DNA of 64,000 nucleotides, taken from Gordonia malaquae NBRC 108250. GTDB taxonomy: Bacteria > Actinomycetota > Actinomycetes > Mycobacteriales > Mycobacteriaceae. Each line of letters begins with the position of its first letter. The first letter of the stretch is position 1. The translations under genes and the position numbers were made by a program. Shown in pieces: positions 1 to 8,684 of the stretch. Location: NCBI RefSeq assembly GCF_000344135.1, contig NZ_BAOP01000008.1, forward strand, positions 62,001 through 126,000. The letters are read 5' to 3'. The notes below the pieces were generated by a model. The model searched no databases. It was not told the origin of the DNA and saw only the letters and a list, made by a program, of their open reading frames with translations.

Positions 1-273
1 CACCGCGCATCCGCCTGCGATGGGGACGCTGACAGCGACCATCCGGCGGTCGACGTCCACTTTGCGCAGATACATGAACGCGGCGGTGGCCGTTCCCCAG
101 ATGGCGGCGAGCTTGTTGGTGCCGAACGCCGTCGCGGGCGGGATGGTCGGGAAGACGATCAGCATCAGTGGGATCAGGACGAGGCCGCCGCCGCCGACGA
201 CCGCGTCGATCCAGCCTGCGACGAGGGAACCGCCGATCAGGAGGGCCAGGAGCCCACCGTCGGGTAGTCCCAC
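1..273 (-). CDS. TSUP (TauE/SafE) family permease, partial
   Basis: This is the N-terminal 91 codons of a sulfite/organosulfonate exporter-type membrane protein; the gene runs off the left edge. The translation opens VGLPDGGLLALLIGGSLVAG and contains the glycine-rich stretch DAVVGGGGLVLIPL followed by FGTNKLAA, both typical of the first TauE/SafE repeat. The GTG start at 273 has a strong GGAGGGG ribosome site just upstream on the minus strand. It diverges from the DUF2231 gene. Substrate cannot be told from this fragment. Confidence 0.8.
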   Translation of the reverse strand, partial: MGLPDGGLLALLIGGSLVAGWIDAVVGGGGLVLIPLMLIVFPTIPPATAFGTNKLAAIWGTATAAFMYLRKVDVDRRMVAVSVPIAGGCAV

Positions 274-378
274 TGTGCCCCTCCGGTCGGTTGATCTGGT
301 GACGTCTCACGTTACCCGGCGAAGTCGGCGTCGTGACCCTAGGATTCTGAGGTTACGGACACCTTCAACGGTCTGCCG

Positions 379-831
379 TTGCATCCGCTCGTCGTGCATT
401 TTGTGGTCGTCGCGGTCCCGGTCGCCGCGCTGGTGGCGATCGCGGCTGCGGTGTGGCCTGCTGCCCGCACCAAGATGGGCCCGTTGCCGTCGATCATCGC
501 GTTCCTCGGTCTCATCGCCACGTGGGTCGCGATGTCGGCGGGTGAGGCACTGGAGGAGCAGCGATACCCCGACGGCGTGTCCGGGCCGGTCGCGACGCAC
601 ACCGAAGCGGGCGACGTCGTGATCATCGGCGTCGGGTGTCTCTTCGGCGCCGCGCTGCTGATGTACCTCGTGACCCTGCCGCCGGTCGTCGAGCGACTTC
701 CGTTGTCGGAGCCGGTCCTGAAGATCGTCGACGTCGTCGCCCGGGTTCTCTCCGTCGCCGCCGCCGTCGCCGCCCTCTACCTGGTCTACAAAGCCGGCGA
801 CTCCGGTGCCCGTTCAGTCTGGGGTGGTTGA
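379..831 (+). CDS. DUF2231 family four-helix membrane protein
   Basis: Small inner-membrane protein of about 150 residues with four hydrophobic segments (roughly residues 3-25, 35-57, 77-100 and 115-140), matching DUF2231. Function is unknown. The family hallmark FNGLPLHPLVVHF starts before the only usual start codon: the in-frame codons back to the stop at 340-342 read D-S-E-V-T-D-T-F-N-G-L-P with no ATG or GTG. TTG at 379 is used here as the conventional start, but the conserved N-terminus and an AGGA at 341-344 point to initiation near the GTT codon at 352. Confidence 0.7.
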   Translation: MHPLVVHFVVVAVPVAALVAIAAAVWPAARTKMGPLPSIIAFLGLIATWVAMSAGEALEEQRYPDGVSGPVATHTEAGDVVIIGVGCLFGAALLMYLVTLPPVVERLPLSEPVLKIVDVVARVLSVAAAVAALYLVYKAGDSGARSVWGG

Positions 832-849
832 GTCATACATCCTTCCCTG

Positions 850-890
850 TCCGCCAGTTGTGACCAAATACGTGACACAACTGGCGGACA
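850..890. repeat. 41-bp palindromic repeat, left copy
   Basis: A perfect inverted repeat with 15-nt arms (TGTCCGCCAGTTGTG at 848-862 and its complement at 876-890) around a 13-nt spacer. The 41-nt core matches the copy at 1906-1946 with one mismatch, in the spacer. The two copies bracket the AbiEi-DUF559 gene. This copy lies 18 nt after the DUF2231 stop. It could be a mobile-unit end or a terminator hairpin; no T-run follows it. Confidence 0.9.
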
Positions 891-893
891 GAA

Positions 894-920
894 GGTTGTC
901 CACAGGCGCTGTGGACAACC
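894..920. promoter_or_regulatory. Perfect palindrome upstream of the AbiEi-DUF559 gene, probable operator
   Basis: GGTTGTCCACAG at 894-905 and its exact complement at 909-920 are separated by 3 nt. It sits 39 bp before the start codon of the AbiEi-type gene. AbiEi antitoxins are known to autorepress through inverted repeats, so an operator is the natural reading. The half-site also matches the actinobacterial DnaA-box consensus TTGTCCACA, but two boxes in this context do not suggest an origin. Confidence 0.6.
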
Positions 921-959
921 CGCTACCGCGATCGCCGGGATCAGTGGCACAGTCCGGGC

Positions 960-1919
960 ATGGGGGACATTGACGCGACATACCGACTGAACATGCTGAT
1001 CCGTGAGCAGGACGGCGTTCTCACGAGGGCACAAGTTCTGGAGTGTGGTCTCGACTCGGGATTCGTGCGGCAGAAGCTCCGACGCCGGGAATGGGTTGTC
1101 GCGGTCCGCGGCGTGTACGTGACGCATACGGGGCCGTTGTCGTGGAGGCAGCGTGCTTGGGTGGCTGTGCTCGACGCTTCTCCGTCGGTTCTCAGTCACG
1201 AGTCTGCGTTGCAGGCGGTTCAAGGAGGAGGCTCACTTCCGATCCACATCTTGGTGGACGTGCATCGGAGCGTCACCAAGCGCAAGGGCGTCGTGGTCCA
1301 CTATCGCGCTGACGCTGCTGCGGTGTCGATGTACAACATGCATCCGCCGCGCATACGCCTTGAAGAGGCGATCATCGATCTCGCAGCGTCGGCGAAGAGC
1401 GAAGCAGCGGTGATCGCCAGGTTGTCCGACGCCGTCCAGGCTCGATTGACGACGGCAGACCGATTGCTCGCGGCATTGGAAGCAAGGCCCCGCATCGCCC
1501 GGAGTGCGTTCCTGCGCGACGTCCTCATCGATGTGCGCGATGGCAGCCTGTCTGTGCTCGAGCACGGCTATCTGACGAGAGTCGAGCGTCCACACGGCCT
1601 ACCGAAGCCGACCAGGCAGGCCGAGACGCGTTCAGGCAGGCGAGGGTTGCGCGACGTCCTGTACGAGGAGTTCGGCCTCATCGTTGAACTGGACGGCCGT
1701 ACTTTTCACGACACGGCGACTGGCCACGACGCCGACCTCGAACGAGATCTCGATGCCGCGGTATGGGAGAGGCGGGAAACTCTTCGCGTCGGCTATGGCC
1801 AGGCGTTCGACCGCGCATGCACCACCGCGCAGAAGGTCGGACTTGTGTTGAATCGGCTTGGCTGGCTCGACGTTCCGCATCCCTGCCGTTCGAAGAACTG
1901 CTCCATCCGCCAGTTGTGA
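960..1919 (+). CDS. AbiEi-type winged-helix protein with C-terminal DUF559 (Vsr-like) nuclease domain
   Basis: 319-residue protein. Residues ~8-55 (GVLTRAQVLECGLDSGFVRQ ... GVYVTH) form the AbiEi antitoxin N-terminal DNA-binding domain. Residues ~205-300 (GLRDVLYEEFGLIVELDGRTFH, then RDLDAAVWERRETLRVGYGQ) match DUF559, a PD-(D/E)XK fold related to Vsr; the E-L-D-G-R-x-x-H core is intact. No AbiEii toxin gene lies beside it. The gene is bracketed by the 41-bp palindromes, and its last codons (S-I-R-Q-L-stop) are encoded inside the right copy. Biological role is unknown: a solitary regulator, or a selfish nuclease cassette. Confidence 0.8.
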   Translation: MGDIDATYRLNMLIREQDGVLTRAQVLECGLDSGFVRQKLRRREWVVAVRGVYVTHTGPLSWRQRAWVAVLDASPSVLSHESALQAVQGGGSLPIHILVDVHRSVTKRKGVVVHYRADAAAVSMYNMHPPRIRLEEAIIDLAASAKSEAAVIARLSDAVQARLTTADRLLAALEARPRIARSAFLRDVLIDVRDGSLSVLEHGYLTRVERPHGLPKPTRQAETRSGRRGLRDVLYEEFGLIVELDGRTFHDTATGHDADLERDLDAAVWERRETLRVGYGQAFDRACTTAQKVGLVLNRLGWLDVPHPCRSKNCSIRQL

Positions 1920-1946
1920 CCACATACGTGACACAACTGGCGGACA
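1906..1946. repeat. 41-bp palindromic repeat, right copy
   Basis: Arms of 13 nt at 1906-1918 and 1932-1944 around a 13-nt spacer, differing from the left copy at one spacer base (core 40/41 identical). It supplies the stop codon of the AbiEi-DUF559 gene (TGA at 1917-1919) and ends 4 nt before the stop codon of the convergent embB gene. A hairpin here could end transcription from both sides, but the same element also stands upstream of the gene, which a simple terminator does not explain. Confidence 0.9.
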
Positions 1947-1950
1947 CGAC

Positions 1951-4900
1951 TCAGTAGCCCTTCGACCGCATGGGAGCGGGGTTGTGCAGGCCGCTCACCT
2001 TCTGGGTACCGGTGACGATCTCGGCGGGTTGGGCGTCGACGAGCGGGGTGAAACGCTCGAGGCCACCCCAGTCGCGGGCCCAATTGTTGCGTTGGTACGT
2101 CGGGACCAGGGTGTACGAGAGCAGGCCCTCGGTGATGCCGAGCGGGCCGCCGTTCACGCCGTCCTGCCAGGTCTGCGTGTTCTTCCGTGTCGCCTCCGCG
2201 TCGGGCATGATCCGCCACTTGGGAAGCTCGAGGAGCCCGTTGCGGACGGCCATCGGCCGCTGGCACGGGAACACCAGGCCGGGCATCCAGTCGATGAACA
2301 CCGGATCGGTGCGTCCGACGACGTCGTTCAACGTCTGCAGGGCTGGAACGCGCGGCGGCGTGAGGGCCACCCACTCGTTGACGGCGGCGCCGTCGTCGAG
2401 CACGTGGATCCGGACGAGGGACGCGCGCGGCGGCGCGTCGGCCAATGCGAACCGCAGTGTGCGCCAGTTCAACGACTTCGCGAAGGCGTCCACCGGCACC
2501 TGCGGCGCACCGACCGGTGTCACCCGGCCGTCGGCTTCGCGGCGGGCGTACTCGGCGACGACGCGTCGTCCCTCAGTGAGGACACCGTGATCGTCGAACG
2601 CGGCGATCGAGCCTGCCGCGGCGACGCTCAGCAGCGGCCGGTCATCCGGAGTCTCGCCGGCTGCGGAACCGATCTCGTACCAACCGGTCGTCAGCTCACT
2701 GACCTGCTTGGAACCGTAGCTGCCCAGCATCGGAGTGGTGAGGCCGTACGGGAGCTTCACCTTCGTCGTGGGCTTCTCCGCGACTTCCTCCGGGGCCGTA
2801 TCCGACTCATCGGAAGAGGTCTCGGTTTCGTCCACGGAGTCGCCGCCCGCGGTCGGTGGCGCGGTCGCGTCCTCTTCCTCGGTGTCGTCCTTCTTCTGGT
2901 CGAGGGGATCGATGATCGCCGTCGACGGAACGCCGTCCGCGGTGAACCCGGAGTTCTCTGCGCCGAGGGCGGCAGCGGCCGACGGGGCCGGACGGCCGTT
3001 CACGGCGGCAGGCTTCAACACGGCAGCGTTCGGGTCGGACTCCACCAGGATGTCGTTCGCGAGAGCGCACTCGTCGCCGGTCAACGCGCGAGCATTCGAC
3101 TTCGCCCACGACCAGCTGTCGCGCTGCACCCACGCGCCCTTCACGAACGAGCCGAGCATGAACACGACGACGAGCGCGGCGATCACCGGAATCGGAGAGA
3201 ACGTGAACCGCATCAGGCCCGAGCGTTTCGCGCCGGTCCGGACGTCGTCGTCGGCGTAGTCGTCGCGGAAGTGGAACCACAGACCGACGCCCGCGACGAC
3301 GAACGTCGCGGCCAGCGCGAGCCAACTCAGTTTCACGCCGGCGATCGCGATCGGCTGGTCCCACCACGGGATGCCGTAGGAGCCGACGTACCACCACATG
3401 TTGCTGCCCGCGGTGGCGACCGCGGTCACCAGCAGCACCGCGGCGGCGAAGAACGTGCGGTTGCGGCGTGACCGGAGCAAAGCGGGAGCCATCATCGCGG
3501 TGGTGCCCGCGACAAGCAGGGCGCCGATCGTCGCGTAGATGCCGAAGTGGTGCGTCCACTTGGTCGGCGTGAACGACATGAAGAACATCGTGCCGATCAT
3601 GATGCCGATCAGACGCCAGAACGGAGCTCTCGCGACTCCGGCCGGGTGACGGCTCGACACCAGACGGAAGATCGCCACCACCAGCGCGAGGATCATCAGG
3701 AGGATGCCGAAGCGGCGGGGGAACGTCCCATCACCGGTGTTCAACACCAACCAGTAGTAGCGCTGCGGTTCCTGCCACCACTGCTCGGTCGGTCCCACGT
3801 CGGTCGCGACCTTATTGCCCTCCAACAGCGGGCCGAGAGCCTGCGAGTAGAAGATCATGAACAGCACGGCCGAACCGGCAGCGAGGATCGGAGCGATCAT
3901 CGGCAGCAGGCCGTCGCGCTTGCGGCGCGCCACCACACCCTTGACGACGGGCCGCAGACCGGCGATCAGCGCGGCGGCGGCCATCAGACCGCCCGGTGCG
4001 AGCGCCAGTGTCAGCGCGGCCGCTATCGTCGCGAACGCGTACGGCAGCAGTCTGCGGGTGGCGATCGCCCGTTCGACGCAGGCCCACGTCAGCAGGGCGC
4101 CGACGGCTTCGGCAGGCTCCGGGCGGATGCCGTTGTTGTACGGCATCCAGATCGCGAGGAACACCATCGCGCCCGCCCAGACGGCGGCGGAGGAGTTGCG
4201 GACCGCGCGGCCCAGACGAGGGATGCCCTCGCGGCTGATGATCCACCAGCCGAGCAGCCCCAAGAGCAGCGACGGCAGACGCAGCCACGGAGTCGCGACG
4301 CTCACGTGCGTCATCCAGGACAGCACCTGGAAGTGCCATCCGAACGGGTCCTGTGGGACGCCGAAGTACCGGAAGTAGTTGTCGGCGTATCCGGCTTCGC
4401 TGGTGATGCGGGCGACGGTGATGTTGTACCCGTCGTCGGAGGTGTTGGATCCGATCAGCCACCACAGCACCAGCACGGCGAACACGGCGACGTCCGGTCC
4501 GCGGATGGTGAACCATCCGGCGGGCAGGAACCGCTTGTGGCCGCGGCCGTCACGCGAATCGAGGACTCCGAGCGCGATCAGCGACAGCAGGGTCATCAGG
4601 ATGCCGAAGACGATGCATGCGAGCTTCAGCGGTGTCGGCGAGTTGATGAAGCGGGTGTCGACGGTCGCATTCAGGTTCAGCCCGTCGCGCGACGCCGTCG
4701 ACGGCAGGTCGGAGAAGACGCCGGTGATCTGCGGCCGCATGTCGGGATCGTCGGTGGTGAACGACGTCGTGTCACCAGCGGGGACACCGGAGATGCCTGC
4801 GGTGACGCCGTCTCCGCTGCCGGTGAGGGTGAATGCGCAGTCGGCGCTCGACTCGGCCAGTTTCCGGTCGGCGCTGACCAGGACCACGTCGCGGACCACC

Positions 4901-5247
4901 ATGTCGACTGTGTCTGCGGTGGCGCGCACGAACAGGCCGCGGGCGGTCGCCTTCCGGCCCTTCGTCGGGAGCGTCGACAGCAGGACGCCTCCCTCGCGGG
5001 GCAACGACTTCGCGAGCGCGCACGGAACCGTCGCCGTCATGTCGATCGGCACGAACGACACCATCGGCGCCGTCACGTTGGTGATCGCATCGTTCTGCGG
5101 CCACTGCAGTTCGGCGGTCTTCTGGTTGATCGGGAGGATCGGCGTCAGAACCGCCATGAGGAAACCCAGGAGGCCGGCGACGACCGCGGTGATCTTCGCC
5201 AGGCGGTACCGGGAAGTCTCGGGGCGCGGGGAATCAGAGTCGGTCAT
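1951..5247 (-). CDS. embB: Arabinosyltransferase EmbB (GT-C, GT53)
   Basis: Membrane arabinofuranosyltransferase using decaprenyl-phosphoarabinose to build the branched arabinan of arabinogalactan. 1098 residues, close to mycobacterial Emb proteins: an N-terminal helix, a periplasmic domain, about a dozen more helices, and a C-terminal carbohydrate-binding region ending in LVFPCQRPM and a tail. The catalytic loop carries the Asp pair at D271-D272 (TSDDGYNITVARI). Called EmbB because it is the last emb gene, overlaps embA, and has VPQDPFGWHFQVLSWMTHVS like EmbB. The start ATG at 5247 shares ATGA with the embA stop, preferred over an upstream in-frame ATG at 5295 that lies inside embA. The residue aligned with M. 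tuberculosis M306 is Val278. Confidence 0.9.
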   Translation of the reverse strand: MTDSDSPRPETSRYRLAKITAVVAGLLGFLMAVLTPILPINQKTAELQWPQNDAITNVTAPMVSFVPIDMTATVPCALAKSLPREGGVLLSTLPTKGRKATARGLFVRATADTVDMVVRDVVLVSADRKLAESSADCAFTLTGSGDGVTAGISGVPAGDTTSFTTDDPDMRPQITGVFSDLPSTASRDGLNLNATVDTRFINSPTPLKLACIVFGILMTLLSLIALGVLDSRDGRGHKRFLPAGWFTIRGPDVAVFAVLVLWWLIGSNTSDDGYNITVARITSEAGYADNYFRYFGVPQDPFGWHFQVLSWMTHVSVATPWLRLPSLLLGLLGWWIISREGIPRLGRAVRNSSAAVWAGAMVFLAIWMPYNNGIRPEPAEAVGALLTWACVERAIATRRLLPYAFATIAAALTLALAPGGLMAAAALIAGLRPVVKGVVARRKRDGLLPMIAPILAAGSAVLFMIFYSQALGPLLEGNKVATDVGPTEQWWQEPQRYYWLVLNTGDGTFPRRFGILLMILALVVAIFRLVSSRHPAGVARAPFWRLIGIMIGTMFFMSFTPTKWTHHFGIYATIGALLVAGTTAMMAPALLRSRRNRTFFAAAVLLVTAVATAGSNMWWYVGSYGIPWWDQPIAIAGVKLSWLALAATFVVAGVGLWFHFRDDYADDDVRTGAKRSGLMRFTFSPIPVIAALVVVFMLGSFVKGAWVQRDSWSWAKSNARALTGDECALANDILVESDPNAAVLKPAAVNGRPAPSAAAALGAENSGFTADGVPSTAIIDPLDQKKDDTEEEDATAPPTAGGDSVDETETSSDESDTAPEEVAEKPTTKVKLPYGLTTPMLGSYGSKQVSELTTGWYEIGSAAGETPDDRPLLSVAAAGSIAAFDDHGVLTEGRRVVAEYARREADGRVTPVGAPQVPVDAFAKSLNWRTLRFALADAPPRASLVRIHVLDDGAAVNEWVALTPPRVPALQTLNDVVGRTDPVFIDWMPGLVFPCQRPMAVRNGLLELPKWRIMPDAEATRKNTQTWQDGVNGGPLGITEGLLSYTLVPTYQRNNWARDWGGLERFTPLVDAQPAEIVTGTQKVSGLHNPAPMRSKGY

Positions 5248-8200
5248 TGTTGCGGCTGCTCCAGACGGATGGTTCCAGTGCGGCTCCAGCCCCACGCGGT
5301 GGCCGGTGCGGTGTGGACGCGGGCGATCGTGGCGTCAGGGCTGAGCGGGGTGAGCTTCTCGAGCGAACCCCAGTCCTGATGCCAGTCGTCCTTCAGGTAA
5401 GTCGGGACGGTCGACTGCTTGGTGGTCGATTCGACGATCGACAGCGGACCGCCTGCTTTGGCGGTCATCCATGTCCGCGACTGCGAGTTCGCGGTCACGA
5501 AGTCGGGCCTGATCCGCCACTGAGGCACCTGGCTGACACCGTGCGTGAACGTCATCGGCTGCTGGCAGGGGAACTGCGCGGCCGCCGAGAAGTCGATCAA
5601 TGTCGGAGCGTCCGAGCCGACCATCTCCTGCAGCGTCACGAGCTTCGGGGCGCGCGGCGGCGTGATGCCGATGAACTGCCAGACGCCGAGGTTCGTGTCG
5701 GCGAGATGAAGGCGCATCACCGTGGCGGCAGGCGGGACGTCTGCCATCGGCACGCGGAGGTTTCGCCACGGCCTGTTCGGCATGACCGGACCCGGATCGA
5801 TCGGCGTCACGTCGGCTCCGACCTGAACGAACTCGCCACCTGGTCCGGTCTTGCCGAACTGAGCGACCACCATCTGGCCCGGCCCCCGGTTGCCGTCGAT
5901 GTCGAACGTCGACACCGCGCCCGCCGTCGAGAAGACGATGATCGGCGACGCGTCGCGCCTCGGGAGTTGGTACCAGCCGGTCGTCAGGTACGCGTTCGCC
6001 TGATAGCCGAAGCTGCCGAGAACGGGTGTCGACTCCGGTTTGAGGCCGAACGGCAGCGCCGCGTTCGAGCCGTTCACCGTGGTCGGGCCGAGGCCGCCGT
6101 CGGAGCCCGCGCCGAGTCCGCCGACGATGGCGAAAGGCTTCGACGTCGAGCCTCCGACGTGCATCTGCCCTGCTCGGGCGCTCGACGGATCGGGTGTCAG
6201 GTCACCAGGGATGCCGGTGGGCGTGAATCCGACAGGCTTGTCGCCGGTCAGCGCCTTCGTCGCGGACACACCGCCGACGGGGACGAGCATGCCTGCGTTC
6301 GCGTCGGGTTCGGCGAGGACCTTGTCGGCCATCGCGCATGTGCCGCCGGTCAGGGACGAGACGTTGTTGCTGAACACGGTCATCGCGGGGCTGCGGGTCA
6401 CCACGGCCTTGCCGAACGCCGCAAGCGTCGCGACGACCATCAACGACGCGATCAGGAGCAGTGGAGTCGATGCGAGCGCGAGACGTCGCTTGTCGGCGGG
6501 CGAGTCGGGCTCTCCGGCGTCGTGGTGGGCCAGCCCGCGATTGGCGACGTAGTCCGAACGCAGGTGCAGCCACAGTGCGACCGCGACTGCGACGACGGCC
6601 AGGAACAGCAGCACCGACGACGCCTGGATGTCACGGAATGCGGGCGGCATGTCGAACCACACGATGCCGTAGCGGTACGCGTACGGCCAGGCGTTCTTGC
6701 CCGCCGCGGCGGCGGCCAAGGCGAACAGCAGGCCGACGGTCAGCACCGCGAGGTTGCGAGAGGAACGGGCACCCGCCTGAGCGATCGCCAGGCATGCGAT
6801 CGCCGACAGCGCAGCGGCGAGTCCCGCGAAGATGCCGAATTGGATCGTCCACTTGACCGGAGTCAGGAACAACAGCAGGAGGGTGACGCCGAAGGCTCCG
6901 ACGAGACGCCACGCCGGGCTGTATCTCACACCGTCGATGGTGCGGCGGCGCAGCAGCACGATCGCGGTGATGATCGCCGCGACGAACATCAACAGGACGG
7001 CGATGCGGCGGGCGAGAGCACCGTCCGGTGTGGTGACGGTGAGGAAGAAGTACCGGAGGAACTCCTGGTGCCACGGCACGATCGGCCCGGTCTGATACTT
7101 GACCTTCACCGCTTCGAGAATCGTCATGAGCGTCTGGTCGCGGAACACGACGACGGCCACCACGGTCCCGGCGGCGGCGATCGGCGCGAGCAGTGGCAGA
7201 AGCCCCACCTCACGTCGCCGATCGACGAGGATGTGCAGCAGAGGCCGGGCGGCGACCAGCAGGATCGCCACGCCGATCACGCCCTGCGGTGCGAGCGCAA
7301 GAGTGAACGCCGCGGTGGTCGCGGCGAGGGCGGCGGGCAGCAGACGACGTCGGGTGATCGCCGCCTCCGTCGCCCACCACGTGAGCAGAGAACCCAGGAC
7401 GATCACGCCTTCGGTGCGCAGCCCGGAGCAGAGCGGCAGCCAGAAGGCGAGGAGGACGGCCGCGGCGGTGCCGGTGGCCCATGGGTTGGACCCTCGGGCG
7501 ACACCGAGGTGGGGGAGCACAACCCGGGAAAGGACGAACCAGGTCAGCAGGCCTGCGACCAATTGAGGGAGATGCATCCACACGATGCCCGTCGACACCT
7601 GCGACCACAGGGACAAGAAGCTGTAGTACCAGTCGAACGGCGCTTCGGCGACACCGTAGAAGCGGTAGTAGTTCGACATGTAGCCCGATGCGTCGGCCGC
7701 GCGGCCCATCGTCAGGATGTATCCGTCGTCCGGGGCGGCCGCCCCGAGGAACGTCCACAGCACCAGGACGCCGGTCACGATGAGGTCTGAGACACGAGGA
7801 CGCAGCAGCGACAGCCAGGAGCCGGTGCGGCGGACGAGTCCACCGACGTACCCGTGGATCCGGTCCAGGCACCACAGTGCGAACAGGGCGACGACAGTGG
7901 CCAGCACGGCGATGACCATCGCGATCACCTTGAGAGCCGACGGGCTGCTCTCATACCGGTTGTCGACGTCGATGCGCGCATGCAGGCCCTTCGCGGCGAG
8001 CTGCTCGATCTGCGCGGTGGTCAGTGTCGTGTAGAAGCCCTCGACCTGCGGGCGTTTGCTCGCCTCGAGGATCTTCGCCGGGCCGAGGCCGATGAACTGT
8101 GCGCCGGTCTGCTCCGGAGAAGCGAAGATCCGCAAGGCGGTGCACTTGCCTGCCGCGATGTCGGCGCGGGAGGCCGTAGCGGCGATGTTCGCCCGCATGA

Positions 8201-8597
8201 GCACGGTGATCGCGGTGTCGGACGCGGTGACCGTCAGCATCTTCTGCGATGCGCCAGGCGCTTTGGCCGGCATCGTCGCGAGAACGGTCGACCCGCCCTG
8301 CGGGAGTCCGGCGAGCGCGGCACAAGGAATCGTGACGTCGAGCGACTGCGCGGTCTGCGCGATCAGCGGGGCCACCACGGACGGATCGGCGGCGCTCAGC
8401 GTCTGGCCCTGCGGCCAGGTCACCGACGCGGTAGTCGTGGACACCGGCAGCAGCGGCGTCAGAACTGCGGCGATGACGGCCACGAGTCCGGCGATGACGG
8501 CGACGAGTCTCGCGATCCCCGCGGAGAGCGGACTCGACGCGGGCTGTTCGGACGGTTCGTCCGGACGTTCGGCTGGGGCGGATGTCGACACTGGCAC
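5244..8597 (-). CDS. embA: Arabinosyltransferase EmbA (GT-C, GT53)
   Basis: 1117-residue arabinosyltransferase, the expected partner of EmbB in making the terminal hexa-arabinofuranosyl motif. The catalytic loop is PDDGYILTMGR (Asp pair at 290-291), followed by VAEAPFDWYYSFLSLW, which is the EmbA-type sequence. A first helix at about residues 30-52, a periplasmic domain, a bundle of later helices and the C-terminal FPCQQP region are all present. GTG at 8597 is used as start; no good ribosome site is visible and nearby GTG codons are alternatives. Its stop overlaps the embB start by 4 nt, so the two genes are translationally coupled. It diverges from the membrane gene at 8685. Confidence 0.9.
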   Translation of the reverse strand: MPVSTSAPAERPDEPSEQPASSPLSAGIARLVAVIAGLVAVIAAVLTPLLPVSTTTASVTWPQGQTLSAADPSVVAPLIAQTAQSLDVTIPCAALAGLPQGGSTVLATMPAKAPGASQKMLTVTASDTAITVLMRANIAATASRADIAAGKCTALRIFASPEQTGAQFIGLGPAKILEASKRPQVEGFYTTLTTAQIEQLAAKGLHARIDVDNRYESSPSALKVIAMVIAVLATVVALFALWCLDRIHGYVGGLVRRTGSWLSLLRPRVSDLIVTGVLVLWTFLGAAAPDDGYILTMGRAADASGYMSNYYRFYGVAEAPFDWYYSFLSLWSQVSTGIVWMHLPQLVAGLLTWFVLSRVVLPHLGVARGSNPWATGTAAAVLLAFWLPLCSGLRTEGVIVLGSLLTWWATEAAITRRRLLPAALAATTAAFTLALAPQGVIGVAILLVAARPLLHILVDRRREVGLLPLLAPIAAAGTVVAVVVFRDQTLMTILEAVKVKYQTGPIVPWHQEFLRYFFLTVTTPDGALARRIAVLLMFVAAIITAIVLLRRRTIDGVRYSPAWRLVGAFGVTLLLLFLTPVKWTIQFGIFAGLAAALSAIACLAIAQAGARSSRNLAVLTVGLLFALAAAAAGKNAWPYAYRYGIVWFDMPPAFRDIQASSVLLFLAVVAVAVALWLHLRSDYVANRGLAHHDAGEPDSPADKRRLALASTPLLLIASLMVVATLAAFGKAVVTRSPAMTVFSNNVSSLTGGTCAMADKVLAEPDANAGMLVPVGGVSATKALTGDKPVGFTPTGIPGDLTPDPSSARAGQMHVGGSTSKPFAIVGGLGAGSDGGLGPTTVNGSNAALPFGLKPESTPVLGSFGYQANAYLTTGWYQLPRRDASPIIVFSTAGAVSTFDIDGNRGPGQMVVAQFGKTGPGGEFVQVGADVTPIDPGPVMPNRPWRNLRVPMADVPPAATVMRLHLADTNLGVWQFIGITPPRAPKLVTLQEMVGSDAPTLIDFSAAAQFPCQQPMTFTHGVSQVPQWRIRPDFVTANSQSRTWMTAKAGGPLSIVESTTKQSTVPTYLKDDWHQDWGSLEKLTPLSPDATIARVHTAPATAWGWSRTGTIRLEQPQQ

Positions 8598-8684
8598 GCC
8601 TGTTGACGTTAGTCGACGGTGCCGTCACCTGCCCAAACGACACTTGCGTTGTTCGGGCAGAATGCGAGGAGGTGGGACGGAGGA

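Noticed and set aside
894-920. A replication origin marked by two DnaA-box-like sequences
   Set aside because: Only two half-sites in a perfect palindrome at a gene promoter; no dnaA, dnaN or box cluster.
960-1919. A complete AbiE toxin-antitoxin system
   Set aside because: No AbiEii nucleotidyltransferase toxin gene is next to it; both neighbours are unrelated.
1858-3471. Long plus-strand open frame of 537 codons opposite embB, and similar long frames at 3547-5379 and 5247-7790
   Set aside because: They are antisense to clear arabinosyltransferase genes, rich in Arg, His and Gly, and match no family; they are products of high GC content.
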